Shown here piece after piece: positions 50,616 through 62,900 of a DNA stretch of 64,000 nucleotides. A program made the translations under genes and the position numbers. Origin of the DNA: Melastoma dodecandrum (lineage: Eukaryota > Streptophyta > Magnoliopsida > Myrtales > Melastomataceae); contig JARUPY010000083.1 in the NCBI GenBank assembly GCA_029817715.1, forward strand, positions 3,968,001-4,032,000. The letters run 5' to 3'. The notes beneath the pieces are model-generated. The model did not search any database, was not told where the DNA came from, and saw only the letters and a list, made by a program, of their open reading frames with translations. Position 1 is the stretch's first letter. Each line of letters starts with the position of its first letter.

Positions 50616-51599
50616 TTTGTTCCCGGGTTCTTTTGGACATTTCCTTTTGAATTTCTATTTAAATTATTATATCGAATATTATCGTGTTCTTTATAAGTCA
50701 TATTAAATTCTTGGATGCATCGGGTTGGCGATGGATGATCACAAATTGGGGTTGAGAAACTTTGGGGAAGTGATTTGAATGTTGGGGTTATTTAATTTCT
50801 TGACTATGGTGTATGTCAAGTAGATGATTTTGGGTTATGAGATCTGAAGTATGATTGTATATGGACGGGTTTGGGAGCCAGTAAAGTGGACCGTCGACTT
50901 TTAGCAAAGTGTACTTTTTTTATGGCACGTAGCTGATCTGTATCTGGAGATGTAATAAAATAGAAGGTGGAATCATATGCGACAGGACATTTGCATTTTT
51001 GGTCGCCTAGTGAAGGGTGCATGAAACAGTGTCTGATCCAACCATACAACCGGTTTTGTAATGATCTGGAAATCACTTTTTGATATTCTAACAACGTAAA
51101 GACCGTTGTTAATAGCACAAATTCATTTTCTGGGGCAATCAATGGCAGGCAATCTGGCGGCAGCCGCCGGAAGCTAATACTGTACAGAGATCAGGGGACG
51201 GCTTTCTGTTCATTGCTTCTCTAATCTTGGACTGCAAGGCCCGCTGGATGTGTGATTTGCGTCTGGGAAATCCGTGCTAAAATGCAGCGGTAAGGTCAAT
51301 GAGCACGTTTAAATTGCGTATACTCAAAATATGAAGGCTTGATGATAGCCTTTAGGAAGCTTAGACCACAGGAAAAGAAAACTTCATTTTTGTGATTTCT
51401 CCAAAAAATACAACTCTCTGCTCTCGCCCTGCTCCCTATTTAACAACCTTAACAGAGCAGGCAGAGGACGTACGTTCGTTCACCCTGGGTTTTCTAACAA
51501 CCATAACAACCACCCCTTGTGTCTAATTACTTCACTACCCCTTTGTAAGAGTGTGTGTTTTAAGTGAGTCGGGCTTTTCATTCTTTTAATCCCTTTGGA
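50616..51599. other. PRA1 3' region and intergenic DNA
   Basis: Ordinary AT-rich sequence; nothing recognisable beyond the likely PRA1 3' UTR. Confidence 0.45.
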
Positions 51600-52211
51600 C
51601 TATTCATCCTTGACCCATCTCTTCTTCGTCTCGTTCTTCATGTTCATCAGCTTCATCTTGCTCCATGCGTCTACATTCAGCTGGATATAACTGGTTTCTC
51701 TGTTCACAAAACAGATCTCATGAACCACCCGTAATGCTAAGATGTGCAACAAGTGGGGATCTATGTCTTGCGGTTCCTGAGGCATGAGAGGCCGAGAATA
51801 GGGGTTACGATCAACGCACAGATAGGAGGCTAGGAGAACACGGCTGACATCATATTCTGAGTAGCGGTCTCCCAACCGAGGGTCTATGAGTTGATCTATG
51901 GCAAGTCATTCCAGACGGGCTTGTTTTTGTATCAGAACACGAGCTTTAAAAAAACCAAGCAGACAATTAACCAGATTTAAGGCATTGTCCTACAATTATC
52001 AGACAAGATGTATGTACGACCAAGTCAAAGTGAAATGTCGAATAAGTACCCATTTGATGAGGAACTTGGGACAAGTAAGGTCTACTGCTTTCCTGCTTGT
52101 AACGAGTTCCACCAAAACCACGCCAAAGGAATAGGAATCAACTTTGTCTGTGATTTGGCCACTTTGAGCATAGTCTGTAGCCAAGAATCTGTCAAGAAAT
52201 GTTAGATACAA
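51600..52211 (-). pseudogene. Receptor-like kinase C-terminal remnant
   Basis: Two blocks of a plant kinase lie on the minus strand. The first (52211-52060) reads ATDYAQSGQITDKVDSYSF then GVVLVELVTSRKAVDL, equivalent to the activation-segment APEYAQSGQITEK region and the following helix. The second (about 51900-51770) reads DQLIDPRLGDRYSEYDVSRV and CVDRNPYSRPLMPQ, the last helices of a kinase domain. The glycine loop, catalytic lysine and HRD segment are missing, and the two blocks are separated by an intron-like or decayed stretch. The best family fit is the PERK-like group that includes inactive kinase homologues. It is a 5'-truncated fragment. Confidence 0.75.
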
Positions 52212-54840
52212 TTTGTTTGATGTTCATACTTTGACAGACGCAATGTCTGGTAACAACAATTGATCGCTCGCCCATAAGTACTACCAATAGAGGAAAATAA
52301 GTCGGTACTGTCGTAGATGTATAATGATTAATGGAATATGATTAGATAGAAAATAGCAGATTGATTAATCATGGAAGACGCAGAGACAAATTAACAGAAC
52401 TACCAACCAAAAAGATGGTAATCCTGGGAGCCATTGTATATATATTCACGAATGTTAACCTTGGTTTTGATGATGAGCTTGAGAAGCTATGTTATAAAAT
52501 CATAGCACTGTGTCGCTGTAAAACTTCGCTTGTCTTTGATGATGAGTTTGAGGAATATGATGTTGTGTTACAGTAAGGTGTCGATGTAATACTACGTCCG
52601 TCCTTTTGTAAACGTGGAAATAATTAATTTTTCAGAATAAACTATTAAAATTAATTGGTATTTCGAATTGTCCAGATTAATGAATCACTGTTCGCAACCA
52701 ATGATTCTATTTTATCACCAATCCAATCAACGTTAACGAAAATGCGCAAAAGCTCTATTTGCCTCTGCCATTCTATGAGTCTAGGAGCCCAAACTATTCT
52801 ATGTTCAATTATTATCTAGATGTTCTAAATATTCTAATTTAATTTAGAATATAATTTACCATAATTATGGTTATAAAGCCTCTTATTATGAAAGTTAATC
52901 AAAATACCTTTGATTAATTTCATTCATAAGAGGAAAGCTTATCTTTAGTGATGAGCTTGAGCAAAGTGTTGTTGAGCCACAACTAGTGTGAACAGTATGT
53001 TGCTATTGTTTTGTTACGCTTGTTCATTAAATATATGGAAATGAATATTTTTATTTATTTTATATTTTGAATTAATTTAGAATATATGTCTAGATGTCTA
53101 AATACATTGAATTTGATTTGGACATTGCAAATCATATGTTTAGGCAACTCAATATTATAATATTAGCTTTCCAAGTTAATATTTTGAAACAAAATATTTA
53201 TTCTTATCAAATGCATTACGTTGCAAGGAGACAAATTATCCAATCAAATAATCTTGACTATTATTTGATTTTAGTAACTGATCTGATAAGATTATCATTA
53301 GATTGGTTAATTTATAAAACATGGAAACAAATCAAGTGAATCGTCCTAATGAACCTGGACACCTCGCACGATGCTTTCCCGCATAAAAATCAGGCAAGGC
53401 TATCAGATCAAAGTGCCTTTGTGCGTCTGTGTGGTTTGTGTAATTATCCAAAGCATGTGTGATATGTGTGAGCTGTGTGATCGACGAAGAACGGAAGGTG
53501 TTAACTGATCGACTGGTTCTTACCTTTAGCAATTGCGTGCGGGAGTGCCAAGGGTTGTGTACTACCTTGGTCGTCGTGAGAGGGATTGTGTCCTCGGTGC
53601 ATTCAACAAGCGACTGGCGAATCGTCTAAGGGAAGCTAAATGCATTCAAGAAGCTGTTCTTGTCATATCTTTTCGCAAGGAAGTCTTGGACCTACGGATT
53701 TTGAGTAGTTAGACATGTACTTGCGGGTACGTGCTAAAAGTCTTGTGTCTGCAGAGGTAGAGCATGAGTTGGGAACGCCGCTGGAGTGGAATGTGGTCCT
53801 TCCAAACACTGGGGTGTTGTGCAGAAGTCTCGACCTCCTGATACAGAGGGACGGTAAAACAGGTTGCATGGGAGCTGCCGGAGTTGAAAATTTCACCCTA
53901 AGCACTGTGTGTGCAGTGCAGTGAGTCACGCTACCGTGCACGTCCGAACTGTGTGTACGACGAATACCTCAACTTCGCTGTGTGAGAAGTCGGGTTCTGC
54001 TGTGTGAGGAACCAACCATTTCTTTTGTTTTCTTTTCTATTATAAGTGACTCTCTTTGTGGTTGTTTCTCCTGTGTTTATAGACAGGATCTATCTGAGAT
54101 GAGACAAAAGTTGTGTGAAAATCCTTTGAACAATCAACTGCTGACTGTGAGTATCATTCCGCTGGAAACGAGAAGACGTCCACTGTGTGAAAAGCTGATC
54201 GTTGCCCAGGAGTGATTTTCTTTGTAACGTATTTTAAATCTCACTTGTTGAGATACTAAAAGCCAGTGCAAAAGGTTCATTTGTACCCATTATATTTATA
54301 TAGTGGAATCACCTCTACATTAAAAAGTGGTCATAGGTCGATTAAGGCCGAACCACTATATACTACTGTGTCCATTACGATCGCGCAAATACTCGTACGA
54401 AAATATACTCGATCAAATCATAACAGTTACAGTGAAGCATATCTCATAATTTGAGAATCATTGTGTTGTGATATAGTAAGCTTCCGCGAGAAAGGGCGAA
54501 AATGATTCGATTACTAATTCAACCCCTCTTACGATCCAACGGTAAACCAGCAGCCCCCTTTGTCCTCCATGCAGAAACCTATCAACATTATGACATTTCA
54601 GTGCTGAGCACAACTCCAGACTTGAACCTCCAATGGAAACACAGGATCTCACTGAGAACATGCCAGTTTATGTTGATTGACAGCAACATAAACAGGCAAG
54701 AAATTAGCCTTTGAGAAATCACCGGTAGCAATCTCCTGCTCACTGAAATTGCTTCTCTTAGATTTCCAGTGAACTCATTTGCGTTCCAGTAGTTTGGCAT
54801 TCCAATGAAACCATCGCCACCGTATCATGCACATTACAAT
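52212..54840. other. AT-rich intergenic region
   Basis: No gene that can be supported. Very AT-rich at 52.6-53.3 kb, and more balanced in composition at 53.35-54.2 kb with many GTGTGTGA-like words. Short frames here lack recognisable motifs. Confidence 0.45.
52460..52605. repeat. Degenerate tandem repeat, period about 75-80 bp
   Basis: Two units begin TTTGATGATGAG(C/T)TTGAG and end near GTGTCG(C/A)TGTAA(A/T)ACT. A third, more diverged start (AGTGATGAGCTTGAG) lies near 52950. Confidence 0.5.
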
Positions 54841-55730
54841 GACGTGGCAACCTTATAACTAATCCGAGGACACCTCTCTTCGTAGCGCGTGGAAGGATGA
54901 GAACTATCGAGCACTTCTTCCATCCACAGCTCAAACCTCGGGCTTGTTGAATCTAAAGAAAAGTTCTCAGATTCAGTTTCTGATCATCTTCTACATTCAC
55001 CAGGATCCCTCCTGTGTTTTGTGATAAAAGGTTCTTTCCTTGCTTCCTGATGCATGCCTGACATGAAAAATGGCGAGAATCCCGGGTCCGAACTTTGATA
55101 TCAACGATGTACCAGCTTCAGTTGAAGTAAATGGTGTTTCCAAAGGATGGTCTCTGAATCCTTCCGCATCATTTTGTCTGATGAATCATCTATCTGAGAT
55201 GATAAATTTACTTCATCCCTTGCCAATCCGGTGAGATTCAAGCACAGAACTTTTAGGTTGGGAGAGCTTCATCGCATCATATTGAATTGCAGCTCATCCA
55301 AACATCTTCGTTCCTCGAGTTTTAGCTCTCTTGAATCAGTCGACAGTTAGAAAACAAACAAATACACGATAGATATGCTAATAGGCAGATATTTATGCTA
55401 GGGCTGTCAAATGCAAATTCATCAGCTACATAGCAAGGAAGGTTCATCATACTTGACTGATACAACCCAGCTAACTTTCGCCTTTTTGGCCTCTGCAGCT
55501 ACTTCTCCACCAGACAATCCAGAAATCGTCTTTACTTCGGCTTTACTTCGGCACTGATCCATTGAGAAACACCGACGAAACTAACTGAACACATAAAACT
55601 GACAGGTAAGCATTGAATATACCCTGCTTGGAAGCCCATCCATGCAATCTTTTCGGAAGATATCGTGTGGTCTTTCAGAAATCCAATCTTTTTATGGAGT
55701 ATAGGATATATGATTGATTTCATCTTTTAA
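54840..55730 (-). other. Coding-like remnants, unknown gene
   Basis: On the minus strand several stretches read like protein: PRFELWMEEVLDSSHPSTRY ending at a stop near 54845, DEVNLSSQIDDSSDKMMRKD near 55170-55230, and GGEVAAEAKKAKVSWVVSVK near 55430-55520. They are in different frames and I could not join them with clear splice sites. They may be exons of a gene or a decayed copy. The family is not recognised. Confidence 0.25.
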
Positions 55731-56509
55731 GCATTTTTTTTATAATATAAAAAATAATAAATTTATTCCAACACATTTGTTAATATCTTTTTGTTGAAGT
55801 CTTGGAATCTCTGAGAAATATTCGTTTAATGTATATGATTTTATTTTCAGTTATGAGGTCTCCCTTGATCATTGATATATATTCCACTTGCTTCAATTCA
55901 CTCTGAAGCCAAGATCATATTTGCTGTTCATCTCCTTCTCCTTCTCCTTACAGTCGGTGGACACTTCTCCGGCGACTCCCCGACTAACGCTCTCTCCTCG
56001 TGGATCTGCCTCGACATGCGAGAGGTGCGTCCTTCTGGGAGCTGTCTGGAACCGTCGGGGACAGGATCGACTGAACGTGGAGGAGAAAGAGACGGACAGT
56101 AAATTGCATTTGGAACTGAAGTACATGGTGGTCGTTTCGTTCTTGCTTTTGTCGAACTGCAATTCTAGGATCGGCTCCATGACACGCAGTCGCGTTGACC
56201 AGGCTCATGTCTCTTGGCCGAAAAATCATGCTTCGTTCACATGAAACGAACACATTTAGGCCTCAAAACTCGTACGTTTTTTCGGCGGGTATGGAATCGT
56301 CCACTGTATACGAGCAATAACATCCCCCGGAGGGGAAGGAAGAGTTTGTCCATCTGGGGAGATGTCGGGGGAGTTCTTCTATCCGATTAATGCTGTTAAC
56401 CCCCGGGATGAAGGTCATAAGTTGATAGGCTGCATTTCTAAAGGATATCTTGAGGTTTTTAAAACCTCAAATGCAAATCAGCAAAGTAAAACCAGTTATC
56501 CCCGTCCTC
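55731..56509. other. Intergenic, 3' side of the HAD phosphatase gene
   Basis: Contains open frames on both strands around 55.9-56.25 kb with no recognisable motifs, and the probable 3' UTR of the minus-strand phosphatase at its right end. Confidence 0.4.
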
Positions 56510-57634
56510 TTATTGAGGAACAGGGAGGACAGGGGGCAAAACTTCGCGAACGACAGCGATCGTCTGCAGCTTGCAGTCGGACATGGAGGAGGCCACCGCA
56601 GATCTAGTATTACACATCCTCTTCTCCTCTTCTTCCTCGGAGATGACCCTTCGGACTATCTCTAACAGGCCAACCTCCTGATTCTGGCCATCAGTCCACT
56701 CGTGGACTTCCGCCTTGATCAGGCTTGGGTTCTTCAACATGAGCTCCCACAGCGGGTAGTCCTTCCTCGGCATCACGAAGTCCCTCTCCTCGAGCTTGAG
56801 GGTCGGGCAGTAATCGCCGGCCCCATCTCCCGAGTAGATGATCCTCTTGTTCTCGGCGTATGCACTGGCTTGTATTCTCTCGAGAATCAAACCCTGTCGG
56901 GGAAGTTCGGGAATTAATTCGATGAGTCCCAGGCTGAGTAAAGTTCGTTCGGTGAAACCGTAATTCGACATCGCTGCTGCAATATTTTACCTTGCACATG
57001 TTAGGAGGGCAGAGGGGGCAGCCATGGGGACAGGTCTTGAAGTCGTGGTACGGCAATATCCTGAGCCTTTCCTCTCCGTCGACAAAGCCCGGGTTAGTGT
57101 TTATCTCCGAGAACAGGTCCTTTATCCCGAGATGCTCGAGGATGGTCACGATGAAGAACATGTTCGCGTCGCTCACGATCCTCAGTTCACACCTGAGCAA
57201 CAAAACGAAAAGCCATCGCCACCTCTGTTAATTTCCTCAGGGGCGTGGCCCTCGAAAGGAAATACAAAGCCAATTCCGTTCACGTACCCGAAAGCGTGCG
57301 CAGCTTTGATGGCGGGTACGACCCTAGGATGGATCGGGATCCTCCTCAAGACTTCAGCAATCTGCCCGATCTTAATGCCGCTCGAGTGCATCTCTCCCAT
57401 CAACTTATCCTGCCGGGAACAACGGAACTGTTCCTATCAAAACAAAAAGTCGCCAAAATCCGACGAACCACGACATCCAGGGGAGGAGGAACATACCATC
57501 ATGGTGTTCCAGGGGATGGTGTGGAGGAGCTGGTCGAAGCGGGCAGAGAACCCCAACTCGTCCACGACCCAGTTATCGCTGTCGCAGTCGATGATGGTCT
57601 TGTCGAAGTCGAACACGGCCACGATCCCCGCCAT
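56510..57634 (-). CDS. HAD-superfamily phosphatase (PHOSPHO1-like / inorganic pyrophosphatase 2-like)
   Basis: Small cytosolic phosphatase of the PHOSPHO1/PS2 group; plant members are induced by phosphate starvation and act on pyrophosphate or phosphorylated amines such as phosphocholine. Minus-strand exons: 57634-57497, 57409-57288, 57192-56991 and 56893-56510, giving 281 residues, the usual size. Motif I is VAVFDFDKTIIDCDSDNW with nucleophile D9 and acid D11. The cap region has GEMHSSGIKIGQIAEVLRRI. The motif II region is CELRIVSDANMFFI. A cysteine cluster TCPHGCPLCPPNMCK is conserved in the family. Motif III is RIIYSGDGAGDYCP. The start at MAGIV is the family start; the in-frame upstream extension is leader. 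The substrate cannot be told from sequence. Confidence 0.93.
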
Positions 57635-59956
57635 CGCAATGGCCGACAACAAACGTTTCTCCTGGTTGGTGTGGAGTGATCGCGAGAATGCGGTCGTGCC
57701 CACAGCCACAAAATACGCAATGGAGGGGGGGTGGGATTTTATAAGGGGCGTTGGATTTGATTCCATTGGAATATTACTTGAACCCTCCCTAAGTAGTTGT
57801 GGTGTTGTTTGGCAAAGGGAATTCCATCGAATCCGAACCGAATGTAAGTTTTATTATTATTATTATTTTTGTGATTCGTGCGTGTTTTTTTGTGGCCACC
57901 ATTGGAAATTGAATACCCCCCCACCCCCACCCCCACTGTCGTTTTCCCTTCTTCAGGGAGAGGAGGAATATTCGAAGGGTTCAATTCTTTCTTTGTTCCT
58001 TAATTCTGTTCCGACATGGGGTGTGTGGCGTCTGTTGTCTTCAGTTCTCGGGGATGAACAAACATCCATTCGTTTGTTTATTTTTTTTCCTTCCTCCGAA
58101 TTATAAATTTTCATGGAAGGTTTTGGTCCGCCGAATCGGAAGGCTAATTTAGAAGGAGAATGAAATAAAAGAAAGGTTGATTGAATGGATATCGTTCAAT
58201 TCCAAGTATTTCTTCCTTTTTTTATCATTTCATTGCTTTCCTATTCTTCTTCTTCCAGAGAAATTTTCTTATTTGGTATTTATTTACGAGTAAAGAAGGG
58301 AACGAATAACAAGCTGTAGAACAACCTTTTTTTTATCTAAATTCGGATCACACCTGATGATCTTGTTATAACTCAGTGATGTCAATTTCGTTTTTTTTTT
58401 TAAACTAGTTTACTGCTGACGTGGCCGGGGTCTCTTAATATATTTATATATTCTGTACTAATATCGATTGACCGGACCGACGTCAACGAATGACGTCTCA
58501 CCAGCACATTATAAAAGAAAATCCAAGCTATGACTTCAAATTCCTCCCCCCCCCCCCCGGGTTATATGATATGGCGGCATAATCTAATCAAATCGGCATG
58601 ATGTTATGCCCACACACGTGATTAAAATAATATACAAAAAAAAAAAAAAAACTCATCTGCCCAACTTTTTGTAAGTGACGTAATAATCTAATCCCCACTT
58701 CGATCATATTACATTCATTCCCTCTGACCTCTACATGGGCTGGCTTAGTCTATTGGGATTACATGGGCCATGTCATAATTATTGTTTCCCATGAGACCGG
58801 CCCACGGGCCTAGCCCATCTTTTAGAGACATTTTTTTCCTTTTCTACTTATAATGATAGACGGCCCATTATTGTCAATAATCGAGCACCAGAATATTAAT
58901 TTTCTGTGATTTGATTTTTCTTTTTTTGGGGATCAATCACGTGTCCCTTTTGATTAGTACTTGGGAATACAATTATTGCTGAAAAAGAAAAACAAAAGGC
59001 CGAATGGAAGAATCAAAAGGGTAATTATCGTCATCCCCGGTGGGGGACAAAATTCGGAAAAGGAAAAGACAGAAGAAATACCATTTTAAATACTTCTAAG
59101 AGCAAAAAAAAAAAATAGTATGATTAGTATTTTAGTGTGCCCGGATGGATCATCGTACCTGCCACGTGTCAAACGGCGGAGAAGAAGCACGCCTAAGTAC
59201 ATTATTACAAGAGTTTAATTAATTTCTTCCTTGATCTCTACGCCCGAATAATTATTATTCACAACGACAAAAAAGAGGAGGAACGAACAGGTAAAGAGGG
59301 ACGTATACGTCATTTCACAGACCTCCTAGTTCATTTAACAAGTGTTACCTGCTGTTGTTAAATTTCCTTTTTATCAATCTTTCTTACTTTTCTCCTCGTT
59401 TTCTTGTAATAATCTAACACCGGAACAACCCACGGCTGTTCTTAAATCCCGATTTTCTCCCTTCCCACCCCTACCTGTCTTCATCCCATAGAAGACGCGA
59501 ACACACACAGACACCCCCACCCCCACTGAGGAAAAAGACAAAAGAAAAAGGGGGGAAGAAAGTCTCGGGGGGAGAAAGGGGGGGAATTTGCAAACCCCAA
59601 ATACGGTTGGGAGTCCTTTTGGTTGGGGGTGGAGGGTAAAGATTGTTTTTTGCGTTGTGGGTTTTGGTCCTCAGCCAAATCCGACGGACACCCACAAACC
59701 CGATTCGAGGGGCTGGCCTTTTCCTTAGATTGTCGATTCCGTCTGATGTGGGGTGGCGGTGATTGTTGTTGTTGTGGTTTCCGCTAGTAGTGATTTGATC
59801 GTGTTGTCCGGGTGGTGTAAGGCGATGATCTTGTGACCCGATTGGGTATTTCGCTCGCGATTGGGAAAGGGTGGGAGGTGGGGTTGGGTTGGGTTGGGTC
59901 GGAATCGTGCGGCTGGGTTTCGTTAGAGGGAGAGAAAGGTAACTGAGGGTGCGGAT
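57635..59956. other. Divergent upstream region of HAD phosphatase and PP2A B55
   Basis: A 2.3-kb head-to-head intergenic region. Contains (ATT)n near 57848 and a C homopolymer near 58549. The stretch 59.46-59.95 kb is a G-rich leader of the B55 gene. Plus-strand frames at 57.0-58.1 kb are antisense to the phosphatase. No other gene seen. Confidence 0.5.
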
Positions 59957-62900
59957 ATGAACGGTGGTGATGAGGCCGCCCCAGCCGACGGGGGCTCGGT
60001 CGTCGCTGCAGCAGCTGCCCCGTTGGAGTGGAAGTTTGCGCAGGTTTTTGGGGAGAGGACGGCCGGTGAAGAAATCCAGGAAGGTAAATTGATCGGTGTA
60101 TGGTTTTTGGGGGGTTCCTGATTCTGGATCTGATATTGATCTTATGGATGGGCGGTAGTAGCGTGGTCAGTGACTCAGATTTGGGTTGTGACGGAATGGT
60201 CATTGTGGATTGTTTGATAGCTTCTGGGAAGTGAGATGCGTGGCGGGGTTTGCATGCATTTTCTTCTACTCAGGGATTTTGATGAAGCCAGCTGTTGGAA
60301 AGTTTGTTGAACTAGATTCTTTTTATTTAAATAGGTCGACGATCTCTTTAGCGTTTCATCAGCCATTGCCACTGCCTGATTATTAGCTTCATGGTGATAG
60401 GACAGTGCAAAGTAGTTGAATGTACATGATAATGGGAATATAGTTTCTCTGAGAAGGGTTTGTCGTCTGTTTTCTGTTGCATTGAGAATGCCTGCCTTGT
60501 GAGCCGCATTGAAGACCGAGAGGTTCTTAGATTCAAGCTAGCAGTTGCAACTTGCCTTTTGCGCTGTTTCTCTAGGAATGACAAGAGCTCATTCTCATTA
60601 TGCAGTTGATATCATATCGGCGATTGAGTTCGATAAAAGTGGGGACCATCTTGCAACCGGTGACAGAGGTGGTAGAGTAGTTTTATTTGAAAGGACAGAT
60701 ACAAAGGACGTACGTGATTTCTTTTCTCTTTTTTTGCTTCTTTATTTTTTGACTGAATATTCTTTATATCAGTTACATTCCTCCAATTGCTACTACATCA
60801 TTAATCCTCGTTATGTTGCTCTTTTAGGTGGGTGGATCGAGAAGGGATCTGGAAAGAATGGATCATGCGATTAATAGACATCCTGAGTTTCGTTACAAGA
60901 CAGAATTTCAGAGCCATGAGCCTGAGGTAATATTTTATTTATTCTTTCTTCTTGTTTGAGATTAATTTTAGCGTCTATGTCCTCCCTTTTTACCTTTTGT
61001 AAAATATTGTATTTGTATTGTCAGTTTGATTACTTGAAGAGCTTGGAGATAGAGGAGAAGATCAATAAAATCAGATGGTGCCAAACAGCCAACAGTGCCC
61101 TTTTTCTTCTTTCTTCTAATGACAAAACTATTAAATTTTGGAAGGTTAGAAGAAAGCATCCAGCTACTTTATATATTCACTGTGACTGTTCAGTTTGGTT
61201 TCTTTTTGAAACTGTGTGGACATCAGTGAATTTCGCGAGTTTAATGAAATACGCCAGAATCTCCTTACATTGTTTGACCAATTACATCAGATGGAGCTCA
61301 CTCTCCCTGTTTAACCAACTTTTACTGAAGTGAGGATCAATGTTTGGGGAGACCTCACCTCTTAGGTCTTCATTCTGAAAAGAATTGTATAGTAGCTTGT
61401 AATGGATTCTTTTTCTTATATCTCGAATGCTCTGTTTTGATTATGTGTGAGAAAGGCAATTGAATTGTCTTTAGATTGAAGTTTATTCTAATATGGAACA
61501 TGTGAAGCTATACGCTCGTTTATTAGGTCGTTTTAAGTACTTATCTGTCAATGAATTTTTTGGGGTCTGTTTAGGTCCAGGAAAAGAAGATAAAAAGGAT
61601 TTCTGAGATGAATGTGGACCCTTCAAAAGTGTTAAGAAATGGAACGATTGGCAGTTCAAGCAATTCCGACAGTCCAAAACCACTTTTAGCTAATGGAGGA
61701 TCTCTGGAAAGATCTTCGGTTTATGGATGCAATGACCTCACAATCCCAGCAGGGGGAATTCCTTCCCTTCGTTTGCCGGTGGTAATTTTTTTTTCTCCCA
61801 TTCTGTTCATTTTTCCGCATGTACGCCTAATATAAATTCAACTGCGCTGCACCTTCACTAACTGTTTATAATCTTATGCTACTCGCTTCATAGGATAGGT
61901 TGAGAGTACAATGTGTTCTTTCTTTTCTTGGGATATTTCAGAAGTTGCCTATTCTGTACTGCTGTGGAACGTTCCCACCTGGGTTTCATAGTAATAATAT
62001 GCACATATGGTGTGGTTATGTTTTTCTTCAGGTCACTAGTCTTGAGACGAGCCTCATTGCCAGATGCCGAAGGGTATATGCACATGCTCATGATTATCAT
62101 ATCAACTCAATCTCTAATAATAGGTATCTTTGTCATTATTAATCCCGATTGATTTTATCATTCCAAATTATCACTTTCTTTAGTGTCTTTTAGCTGATAA
62201 ACCACATAATTTATGTAAATGATTTTGCTTTCAACTTCTAATCATTCATTTCTACAAACCCCCTCTCCCCAAACAAACAGTCCAATGATCCATGTGAATG
62301 AGTTGTATTTAAGTGAAATCCGAAGTACCCGATGGTTGTTTAGGTTGGGTTTTAGACTTCATGTAGTGGCACAACATGCTAATGACTTTTCTGGTGGCAA
62401 AACTTAACCTTTTGTTGGCTTCTTTCTGTCTGCCTGACATCTTTTGTGGCTCCCTGCTATCCTTCTTTCTGCTTTTCCAATAAATGTGGGTGCCCTTTCC
62501 TGTCACAATTTTATCTGTTAACCCACTTGTCCTTCCTCTGTGCAGTGATGGAGAGACCTTTATATCCGCAGATGATCTGCGTGTAAATCTCTGGAATTTG
62601 GAAATCAGCAACCAGAGTTTTAACATTGTTGATGTGAAGCCAGCAAACATGGAGGATTTAACTGGTAAGTGTGGTGGTGCTGCTTGATGAAGGTTCAGAG
62701 TTGCATCTATTTGGCATGACTTCCTGCCCTTTGCTCAATATGTGGCCTTCTTTTGGTTATGTTTTTAATCCATTCTCTCTGATGTGCTTTTGAAATTGCA
62801 GAGGTGATAACATCAGCTGAATTTCATCCCTCACATTGCAACATGTTAGCATACAGCAGTTCGAAGGGCTGCATCCGCCTTATTGATTTGCGACAATCTG

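Noticed and set aside
57024..58106. 360-residue open frame on the plus strand
   Set aside because: It runs antisense over exons and introns of the HAD phosphatase and has no recognisable content; the minus-strand gene explains the conservation.
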